From: Cyanobacteria bacterium Co-bin13
GTDB lineage: Bacteria > Cyanobacteriota > Cyanobacteriia > Phormidesmidales > Phormidesmidaceae
NCBI GenBank assembly: GCA_014534385.1
Contig: JACVRP010000084.1
Span: 1-10,559 of the forward strand
Direction of reading: 5' to 3'
DNA: 10,559 nt
This document shows, in pieces, positions 5,498 through 10,559 of the stretch. A model generated the notes under the pieces. That model saw only the letters and a list, made by a program, of their open reading frames with translations, was not told where the DNA came from and searched no databases. Within the stretch, counting starts at the first letter, position 1, and every line of letters begins with the position of its first letter. The translations under genes were made by a program, and so were the position numbers.

Positions 5498-6406
5498 ATG
5501 GGCTTTTACACAAGATCGTCTGATTTAGCACCCTCATCCGAGCCCCAAAACGGCCGTTCTCCAGCCAAAGCAACCCACTCGCGGCAGCAAGCGACCTGGG
5601 GGGCAGGGGCAAGGACGGGTGCCAAAGGCCTATCTCGCCACCGCTGGTTGCGCAGCCGGTACCAGGGCTGGGTGCTGCCGATAGGGCTGCTGATTGCTTG
5701 GGAGCTGCTGTCGCGGCTGGGCGTTTTTCCACCCAACCTGCTGCCTGCCCCCTCAACGGTGACTGCCACTATTTGGGGACTTGCAGCTAGCGGCGAACTG
5801 GTGCGCCACATCGGCATCACGCTCTTTCGCGTGGTGTTGGGCTTTGGGGTGGGCACTCTAGCGGCCACGGTTTTTGGGGCATTAACCGGCTATTCCCCCG
5901 TTGCCCATCGCTACCTCGATCCGCTGCTGCAGGCGCTGCGCAATATTCCCTCATTGGCCTGGGTGCCCCTATTTATCCTCTGGCTGGGAATTTTTGAGAC
6001 CTCGAAGGTGGCGCTCATTGCCGTAGGGGTATTTTTCCCGGTCTACCTCAACCTGATGAGTGGCATTCAAAATGTCGATCGCAAGCTGGTGGAGGTGGGC
6101 AAGATCTACCGCCTAAGCCAAATTCAGCTCATTTACCGGGTGTTTTTTCCGGCTACCCTGCCCGCCTACATCGTGGGCCTACGCAACGGGCTCAGCCTGG
6201 GCTGGATGTTTGTCGTAGCCGCCGAACTGATGGGAGCCAGCCAGGGCTTAGGCTTTTTGCTCATAGACGGCCAAACCACCGGCCGACCCGCGATCATCTT
6301 AGCCAGCCTGCTGCTGTTTGCCCTGTTGGGTAAGCTGACCGACTCGCTGCTGGCCGCTCTGGGTAAGCGCTTGCTTCGCTGGCAGGATACCTACATTTCA
6401 GCGTGA
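5498..6406 (+). CDS. ssuC: Sulfonate ABC transporter permease (SsuC-like)
   Basis: This is a 302-residue inner-membrane permease of the SsuC/TauC/NrtB type (BPD_transp_1). After an unusually long hydrophilic N-terminus of about 52 residues rich in Ser, Arg, Gln and Gly, membrane segments begin at WVLPIGLLIAWELL (58-71). The family signature ITLFRVVLGFGVGT is at 107-120 and LLQALRNIPSLAWVPLFILWLG at 143-164. The coupling (EAA-like) loop, EVGKIYRLSQIQLIYRVFFP, is at 199-218 and is followed by ATLPAYIVGLRNG. AGGAGG (5488-5493) ends four bases before ATG 5498, directly after the ssuA stop, so the start is well supported and the two genes are translationally close. E. coli SsuC is about 263 residues, so the N-terminal extension accounts for the extra length. 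It should pair with the ATPase encoded 210 bases downstream. Confidence 0.93.
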   Translation: MGFYTRSSDLAPSSEPQNGRSPAKATHSRQQATWGAGARTGAKGLSRHRWLRSRYQGWVLPIGLLIAWELLSRLGVFPPNLLPAPSTVTATIWGLAASGELVRHIGITLFRVVLGFGVGTLAATVFGALTGYSPVAHRYLDPLLQALRNIPSLAWVPLFILWLGIFETSKVALIAVGVFFPVYLNLMSGIQNVDRKLVEVGKIYRLSQIQLIYRVFFPATLPAYIVGLRNGLSLGWMFVVAAELMGASQGLGFLLIDGQTTGRPAIILASLLLFALLGKLTDSLLAALGKRLLRWQDTYISA

Positions 6407-6466
6407 GGGGGTGTGGCTGCGTGTAGGTAGTGCACCTTTGGCGCTATGCACTCTGTTATGTGTTTC

Positions 6467-6559
6467 GATGGGCACGCTTCGCTTTGCCCATCCTACGCGG
6501 CTTACTTTACGGTTGTTTGATCTGATGGGCACGCTTCGCTTTGCCCATCCTACGCGGCT
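6467..6559. repeat. Two identical 36-bp direct repeats, each a hairpin
   Basis: An identical 36-base sequence occurs at 6467-6502 and 6524-6559, separated by 21 unrelated bases. Each copy holds GATGGGC and GCCCATC as exact inverted arms around the 12-base loop ACGCTTCGCTTT, followed by CTACGCGGCT. The two hairpins lie in the 210-base gap between the permease and ATPase genes. This GGGCACGCTTCGCTTTGCCC-type hairpin is, from memory, a dispersed repeat seen in many bacterial genomes. No T-tract follows, so they look more like RNA-processing, pausing or repeat-family elements than terminators. Confidence 0.85.
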
Positions 6560-6599
6560 CATCCACTCATCCACCCATCCGCTCATCCACCCATCCACT
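6560..6599. repeat. Short tandem octamer repeat (CATCCACC type), five units
   Basis: Five octamers read CATCCACT, CATCCACC, CATCCGCT, CATCCACC and CATCCACT, directly after the second 36-bp repeat and ending 17 bases before the ssuB-like ATG. The array occupies the place where a ribosome-binding site would be expected to begin. It is the reverse-complement relative of the octamers at 1880-1911. Confidence 0.8.
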
Positions 6600-6616
6600 C
6601 CCTTACTCCTCCAGCC

Positions 6617-7369
6617 ATGCTCTACATCGAAAACGTTTCAAAACAGTTCGACAACGGCTTTACCGCCCTAGAGAGAATTACCCTCAAAATCGAGCCGGGG
6701 GAGATTGTCACGCTGGTGGGCACCAGCGGCTGCGGCAAGAGCACGCTGCTGCGGATTGTCGCCGGGCTGGAGTTTCCCAGTCTGGGCGGGGTGCTGATCG
6801 ACAATGAGCTGATCACCGCACCACACCCTAAGGTGGGGCTGGTGTTTCAAGAACCTCGGCTGATGCCCTGGCTGACGGTGCAGGAAAACATTGAGTTTGG
6901 CCTGCACAATCTGCCGCTGCCGGAGCGGCGACGACGTTCTGAGGCGGTGCTGGCCAAGGTGCATTTGACTCCTTTTGCCCACGCGCTGCCGCGTCAGCTT
7001 TCGGGGGGGATGGCGCAGCGGGTTGCGATCGCACGTTCCCTAGTCACCCAGCCCGACATTCTGCTGCTAGATGAGCCCTTTGGTGCCCTTGATGCCTTTA
7101 CCCGCGCCCGCTTGCAGGATCACCTGCTGGAGATCTGGGGCTACGACCGCCCGACGCTGCTGCTGGTGACCCACGATGTCGAAGAGGCGCTGGTGTTAAG
7201 CGATCGCATTATCATGCTGCACCCCAACCCAGGGCGAATTTTTAAGGTGCTGCGGGTTGATCTGCCTCGACCCCGCCAGCGCAGCAGCGTCCAGTTTCAG
7301 GAGTTGAAGGAACAGCTGCTGTTGGGCCTGGATTTGGCGGGTGCAGCGCCGGCCCTAGTGAAGCGATAG
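6617..7369 (+). CDS. ssuB: Sulfonate ABC transporter ATP-binding protein (SsuB-like)
   Basis: This 250-residue ABC ATPase energises the importer at the cytoplasmic face. Walker A is GTSGCGKS at 35-42, the Q-loop is VFQEPRLMPWLTV with Q78, the signature is LSGGMAQRVAIARSL at 128-142, Walker B with the catalytic glutamate is ILLLDEPFGALD at 148-159, and the switch histidine is H186 in VTHDVEEAL. The EPRLMPW after the Q-loop and FGALDAFTR are typical of the SsuB/TauB/NrtD branch. ATG 6617 starts at the normal position for the family (LYIENVSKQF). The upstream sequence is the octamer array and C/T-rich DNA, with no recognisable Shine-Dalgarno site. It is followed after 17 bases by the monooxygenase gene. 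The gene order ssuD-A-C-B matches sulfonate importers; nitrate and taurine paralogs are excluded mainly by context. Confidence 0.94.
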   Translation: MLYIENVSKQFDNGFTALERITLKIEPGEIVTLVGTSGCGKSTLLRIVAGLEFPSLGGVLIDNELITAPHPKVGLVFQEPRLMPWLTVQENIEFGLHNLPLPERRRRSEAVLAKVHLTPFAHALPRQLSGGMAQRVAIARSLVTQPDILLLDEPFGALDAFTRARLQDHLLEIWGYDRPTLLLVTHDVEEALVLSDRIIMLHPNPGRIFKVLRVDLPRPRQRSSVQFQELKEQLLLGLDLAGAAPALVKR

Positions 7370-7387
7370 GCTGGAGGTTTAGAGAAC

Positions 7388-8620
7388 ATGACTGTGACTC
7401 CTTTTATTTCAAGATCCCCCGACCTGACGGGCCAAGATGCTCCCTGCCCCGAGATCTCTCTGCCAGAAAACCCGGTCGCCATCGCCCAAGAACTGGCGGC
7501 TGAGTTTGCTGCTACAGCCGCCGAGCGCGACCGGCAGGGCGGCACTCCCCAGGCAGAACGCGATCGCATTCGGGCCAGCGGGCTGCTGCAGCTGGCGATT
7601 CCGACTGTCTATGGCGGTGCCGGGGCAAGCTGGATCACGGTGGCCCAGGTAGTGCGAGAAATTGCCAAGGTCGATGCCTCGCTAGCCCACGTTTTTTCCT
7701 ACCACCCCCTGGGAGTGATCATTCCCCAGCTCTACGGCAGCGAGGCCCAAGAACGCTACTACTACAGCGAAACCGCCCGCCAAAACTGGTTCTGGTGCAA
7801 TGCGCTCAATCCTCTCGATCGGCGGCTGGCGTTGACCCGCGACGACAGCGGCTATCGGCTCAACGGCACCAAGAGCTTTTGCTCTGGGGCAAAAGACTCA
7901 GACTACCTGCCCACTACGGCCGTTGTTGCTGGGGAAGAGGCCTTTACCGTGGTTGTGATTCCCACCAGCCGGGCGGGCATCACCTGCCATGACGATTGGG
8001 ACAACATCGGCCAGCGCCAAACCGACAGCGGCAGCGTCACCTTCAATTCGGTCACGGTTTACCCCGAAGAAATCTTGGCTCCGCGCCAGCCGGGGCACCC
8101 GTTCCAAACCTTTCGGGCCTGCCTGGCTCAGCTTAATCTGGCCAATATCTATGTGGGGATTGCCCAAGGTGCGCTAGCTGCAGCCCGCGACTATGCCCAG
8201 ACCCAAACCCGTCCCTGGCTCACCTCCGGCGTTGAGCTGGCAACTGAAGATCCCTACCGGCTGCACCGCTTTGGTGAACTGTGGGTCAGCCTCAGCGGGG
8301 CAGAGGCCCTGGTAGATCGTGCGGCTGATCAAGTGCAGGCCGCCTGGGAGCAGGGCTGGAGCTTGACCGAGCAGCAGCGAGGGGACTGTGCCGTTGCGAT
8401 CGCAACGGCCAAAGTCGCAGCAACCCAGGCGGGGCTAGCCATCAGCAACCAAATGTTTGACCTAATGGGAGCCCGTGCCACCAGTCGCCAGCACGGGTTT
8501 GACCGCTACTGGCGCAACCTGCGCACCTTCACCCTGCACGATCCGGTGGACTACAAGCTGCGCGAGGTGGGCAACTGGGTGCTAAACCAGCAATACCCAA
8601 CACCAGGATTTTATGCCTGA
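7388..8620 (+). CDS. Acyl-CoA-dehydrogenase-fold flavin monooxygenase, DszC/SfnB-like, likely organosulfur
   Basis: This 410-residue protein has the acyl-CoA dehydrogenase fold but belongs by motif to the flavin-dependent monooxygenase branch that includes DszC (dibenzothiophene) and SfnB/SfnC (dimethyl sulfone use). An N-terminal helical domain (about 28-130) contains KVDASLAHVFSYHPLG (94-109). The middle beta domain (about 135-235) has YRLNGTKSFCSGAKDSD (156-172), resembling the GTKxFCSGA stretch with the active-site Ser of DszC. The C-terminal helical domain ends in RYWRNLRTFTLHDPVDYK (373-390), with H384 in the LHDP motif that supports the flavin hydroperoxide in DszC-type enzymes. The acyl-CoA dehydrogenase catalytic YEGT motif is not seen. 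GGAGG (7373-7377) lies ten bases before ATG 7388, and the gene starts 18 bases after ssuB, so it is probably co-transcribed. It would need reduced flavin from a separate reductase. The substrate is unknown; a sulfone, sulfide or bulkier sulfonate precursor is inferred from context. Confidence 0.88.
   Translation: MTVTPFISRSPDLTGQDAPCPEISLPENPVAIAQELAAEFAATAAERDRQGGTPQAERDRIRASGLLQLAIPTVYGGAGASWITVAQVVREIAKVDASLAHVFSYHPLGVIIPQLYGSEAQERYYYSETARQNWFWCNALNPLDRRLALTRDDSGYRLNGTKSFCSGAKDSDYLPTTAVVAGEEAFTVVVIPTSRAGITCHDDWDNIGQRQTDSGSVTFNSVTVYPEEILAPRQPGHPFQTFRACLAQLNLANIYVGIAQGALAAARDYAQTQTRPWLTSGVELATEDPYRLHRFGELWVSLSGAEALVDRAADQVQAAWEQGWSLTEQQRGDCAVAIATAKVAATQAGLAISNQMFDLMGARATSRQHGFDRYWRNLRTFTLHDPVDYKLREVGNWVLNQQYPTPGFYA
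8390..8409. other. 20-bp perfect palindrome built around a HIP1 octamer
   Basis: GCCGTTGCGATCGCAACGGC is its own reverse complement over all 20 bases and is centred on the cyanobacterial HIP1 octamer at 8396-8403. It lies inside the monooxygenase gene and encodes part of an Ala/Ile/Val helix, so coding constraint does not explain the symmetry. Confidence 0.8.
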
Positions 8621-8624
8621 GCGA

Positions 8625-8652
8625 AATTGCCTGGGCCCCATGCCAATTTTTT
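8625..8652 (+). terminator. Weak intrinsic terminator candidate after the ssu cluster
   Basis: Five bases after the monooxygenase stop, AATTG pairs with CAATT, and inner GGG pairs with CCC across mismatches in GCCTGGGCCCCATGCC. A run of six T follows at 8647-8652. The position and T-tract fit a terminator, but the stem has two mismatches and almost no loop, so the folding is doubtful. Confidence 0.3.
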
Positions 8653-8817
8653 GCAAGAGGCGGCTAAGCCCTGCACCGGACGCAGACCCCTGCGTCCCTA
8701 CCCAACACCTTGCTTAGCGCAGATTCGAATCAAATTGAGATTTAGCCTCCTCGGAAGAACAACCGCCACGATCCCCACAGGCCAACCAGACCGTCTCGCT
8801 ATGCCTAACCTAATGCA

Positions 8818-8907
8818 ATGGAAAACTACAACCTGCTGATATTGACCCTATCCTCTCTAGCCAGCTTCGTAACGCTGGTTGGCCTTGCCCTGTTCGGCGG
8901 TCTTTAA
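8818..8907 (+). CDS. Possible 29-residue single-span membrane peptide
   Basis: ATG 8818 opens a 29-codon frame ending at TAA 8907. The peptide starts MENYN, then is almost wholly hydrophobic (Leu, Ile, Val, Phe, Ala, Ser, Thr) and ends in GLALFGGL, giving one membrane span with no charge after residue 2. Cyanobacteria make many such peptides in photosystem II, cytochrome b6f and NDH-1 complexes, but I do not recognise this one as PetN, PetG, PetL, PetM, PsbM or PsbT. No Shine-Dalgarno site or clear promoter is seen; a 10-base palindrome GATTCGAATC is at 8722-8731. The frame ends 47 bases before the convergent kinase gene. It could be chance: a frame this short has no statistical weight by itself. 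The rest of 8621-8954 shows nothing else I can support. Confidence 0.3.
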   Translation: MENYNLLILTLSSLASFVTLVGLALFGGL

Positions 8908-8954
8908 CAACTCAATAACTGGGGCTTTGGCAAACTGCGGCTGGGCGCGTCCCG

Positions 8955-10367
8955 TTAAGATGCGTAGATCGGCAGCGTAAACCAAAACGTAGTGCCCTGG
9001 CCGGGGTGGCTGTCAACGCCGATTTTGCCGCCATGCGCTTCAATAATCTGCTGGCAAATGTGCAGCCCCAGCCCTAAATGGAGCGGCTGTCTGCGGCTGA
9101 CCCCTCGACTGTAGCGGTCAAAAATGCTGCGTTCCCAGGTTGCCCCATCGCCCTCGATCGGGCCGATGCCCTGGCCGTTGTCGCTCACGGTGCAGTAGAG
9201 CCAGCAGTCTTTGATCTGGGCATTGAGCTTAATACAGACGCCAGGGCGGTTGTACTGCAGCGCGTTGGAGATCATGTTTTCGTAGACTCGGCGCAGCTGT
9301 AGCGGATCGCTGGCAATCGGCGGCAGGTCGGGAGAAACCAGACTGACAACGTGGCTCTGATCCTGATCGATCAGAGGCTGCAAATCGTCGACAATAGCCT
9401 GCACAAAGGTCGCTAGCTTTAGCGGTTGGGTCTGTAGCACAATGCCCTGCACTTCCTGGACGTGCGCCTCTAGCAGCGAGTTGATCAGCTGCAGGTGGCG
9501 TTCCTGGCTGTCGATCATCTGGTTGACCACAGGCGAGCTCAAGGAAACTTCTCCCTGGTCGTTGCGGCGCAGATTTTTTAGCAGCATCAGCGTGCCGGTG
9601 ACGGGGTTACGCAGGTCATGGGAAACGGCATGGAGAAATAGCTGTAGCTGCTGCCGCAGCTCAAACTCCCTAATCAGCAGCCGTTCGTAGAGGTAAACGC
9701 CCAGATTTGCCACAAAGAAGATGCAGCCAACCAGCACCACGAAATAGATGTAGGTGGGTATCTGCATACTCTCTTCCAAGCCTGGCGTGTCAAAGTGAAA
9801 AACGGTCAGCGAGAGCAGCAGTAAACCTAACAAACTCAGCTGGGAGGCCAGATGCCACTGCCACCGCACCGGAACTAGCACCGCCTGCAGCATGAAGAAA
9901 ATAACCCATCCCCCCAAATCAAGAAAGGTTTCGCCAATCAGCATGTGCTGTAGCTGGGGCACCAGCAGCACCGCCCCTGAATAGCTCAAAAAGGCTAGCC
10001 GAACATACCGAATAGAGGCAGGATGGCGCAGCAGCAGCAGATTTAGCAGCAGCCCTAGCTCCTGAGCCGCCAGTACGCAGAGGAGAAAGAGAATGCGATC
10101 GCTACTTAAGGTCGGATCTTCCTGGCCGCTGCGGTTAAGGGCAGGCAAAATCACCCCCAGGTGGAGCCCTGACAAAATCGCCAGAAACACAATCGAGACC
10201 CAGATCACCAGCTGCAGGCGATCGTGGATAAACTGCTGCCGCCAGAGGCGATATTCCTTTGGGGGCGGTACGGCTGGAGGCCGAATTGAGATCAGCTGGA
10301 TCAGCTGTTTCTGTAGGGCTAAAAAGGGCATGGCTTTTGTCCGGTTGAGTTCCCCTATCAAGTCCAT
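8955..10367 (-). CDS. Membrane-bound sensor histidine kinase with six-span N-terminal domain
   Basis: This 470-residue (from the ATG whose first base is 10367) two-component sensor senses an unknown signal through its membrane domain and phosphorylates a partner regulator. About six hydrophobic spans occupy residues 52-228, starting after a YRLWRQQFIHDRLQL segment seen near the first span of other cyanobacterial kinases. The kinase core follows: H-box HAVSHDLRNPVTG with phospho-acceptor His250, N-box ENMISNALQYNRPG around Asn368, DNGQGIG near Asp396, F-box SIFDRYSRG, and GLGLHICQQIIEAHGGKIGV. No periplasmic ligand domain, HAMP or PAS domain is evident. A TTG start (first base 10463) would add 32 residues but would overlap the divergent regulator gene, so I reject it; ATG with first base 10331 is another option. 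The gene is divergent from, and probably functionally paired with, the response regulator. A role in sulfur control is possible from proximity but not shown. Confidence 0.9.
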   Translation of the reverse strand: MDLIGELNRTKAMPFLALQKQLIQLISIRPPAVPPPKEYRLWRQQFIHDRLQLVIWVSIVFLAILSGLHLGVILPALNRSGQEDPTLSSDRILFLLCVLAAQELGLLLNLLLLRHPASIRYVRLAFLSYSGAVLLVPQLQHMLIGETFLDLGGWVIFFMLQAVLVPVRWQWHLASQLSLLGLLLLSLTVFHFDTPGLEESMQIPTYIYFVVLVGCIFFVANLGVYLYERLLIREFELRQQLQLFLHAVSHDLRNPVTGTLMLLKNLRRNDQGEVSLSSPVVNQMIDSQERHLQLINSLLEAHVQEVQGIVLQTQPLKLATFVQAIVDDLQPLIDQDQSHVVSLVSPDLPPIASDPLQLRRVYENMISNALQYNRPGVCIKLNAQIKDCWLYCTVSDNGQGIGPIEGDGATWERSIFDRYSRGVSRRQPLHLGLGLHICQQIIEAHGGKIGVDSHPGQGTTFWFTLPIYAS

Positions 10368-10456
10368 TACGGGATCTGGAGCTTCCCTGGAGACAAAACC
10401 CCAGTTATGGCCTGGGACAAGGCCTAAAATAGGCGTTGTTCTGACTGCGAACCCGC
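10368..10456. promoter_or_regulatory. Divergent promoter region of a two-component gene pair
   Basis: The 89 bases between the two divergent start codons must hold the promoters of both genes, unless the kinase starts further inside. TAAAAT (10425-10430) is a reasonable -10 for the plus-strand regulator, but no good -35 sits 17 bases upstream. No minus-strand promoter stands out. Confidence 0.35.
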
Positions 10457-10559
10457 ATGACAACCCGCTCTCCTGCTCCCCTCAAGCTGCTGATTGTAGA
10501 CGATGACCCGATGATGCGGCTGGGGCTGACGGCTGCGATCGCAAGTCAGCCAGATCTGC
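10457..10559 (+). CDS. Response regulator, receiver domain start, cut by the window end
   Basis: ATG 10457 opens a frame that runs off the window after 34 full codons. The visible part, MTTRSPAPLKLLIVDDDPMM and then RLGLTAAIASQPDL, is the first strand and helix of a receiver domain. The acidic cluster DDD at residues 15-17 is the metal-binding pocket of the phospho-acceptor site. The spacing and RLGLTAAIASQPD resemble NarL/FixJ-type regulators with a C-terminal LuxR helix-turn-helix, but that output domain lies outside the window. The divergent kinase is its likely partner. Confidence 0.85.
   Translation, partial: MTTRSPAPLKLLIVDDDPMMRLGLTAAIASQPDL

Noticed and set aside
6467..6559. Insertion sequence or MITE ends
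   Set aside because: The repeats are direct copies with internal hairpins, not terminal inverted repeats. No transposase fragment or target-site duplication is visible.
6398..6598. Minus-strand 66-codon frame with a duplicated internal peptide
   Set aside because: The internal peptide repeat (GWAKRSVPI twice) is just the translation of the two 36-bp DNA repeats and the octamer array. No start signal or family resemblance is seen.
8627..8839. 70-codon frame after the monooxygenase gene
   Set aside because: Composition is mixed with no domain, and it begins within the presumed terminator and continues out of frame through the better 29-residue candidate.
10368..10463. TTG start for the histidine kinase
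   Set aside because: It would overlap the divergent regulator's start codon and leave no room for promoters. The added residues resemble no domain.

Overview
The window looks cyanobacterial. The HIP1 octamer GCGATCGC occurs about ten times in 10.5 kb (for example at 601, 2403, 3635, 4955, 7025, 7200, 7560, 8396, 10095 and 10535), far more often than chance. The base composition is moderately GC-rich, and the spacers carry palindromic and short tandem repeats of the kind found in filamentous cyanobacteria. I cannot name a genus from the sequence alone.

Layout. 1-1074 (+): 3' part of a YeeE/YedE-type sulfur (thiosulfate) transporter, cut by the window edge. 1223-1864 (+): Uma2/DUF820 family protein. 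1925-2563 (-): PAP2-type phosphatase, convergent with Uma2. 2564-3100: long spacer holding a strong promoter candidate overlapped by nested inverted repeats, then a structured leader. 3101-8620 (+): organosulfur cluster in the order ssuD (FMNH2-dependent alkanesulfonate monooxygenase), ssuA-like lipoprotein, ssuC-like permease, ssuB-like ATPase, and an acyl-CoA-dehydrogenase-fold flavin monooxygenase of the DszC/SfnB type. 8621-8954: spacer with a possible terminator and a possible 29-residue membrane peptide. 8955-10367 (-): membrane histidine kinase. 10457-end (+): start of a divergent response regulator.

How the genes fit together. SsuA captures a sulfonate or related organosulfur compound outside the cytoplasmic membrane, SsuC and SsuB import it, and SsuD oxygenates the C-S bond to release sulfite for assimilation. 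The terminal monooxygenase has its own Shine-Dalgarno sequence 18 bases after ssuB and probably handles a further substrate such as a sulfone or an upstream oxidation step. No flavin reductase is present in the window, so reduced FMN must come from a gene elsewhere. The YeeE-type transporter upstream is a second sulfur-uptake function, separated by two unrelated genes.

The unusual part is the non-coding DNA of the sulfonate cluster. It has nested inverted repeats over the promoter, a leader closed by an 11-bp long-range stem, 3.3 copies of a 50-bp repeat with invariant palindrome arms between ssuD and ssuA, and two identical 36-bp hairpin repeats plus an octamer tandem array between ssuC and ssuB. 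Each of these could tune expression within the operon, or could simply be repeat families that have settled in its spacers.
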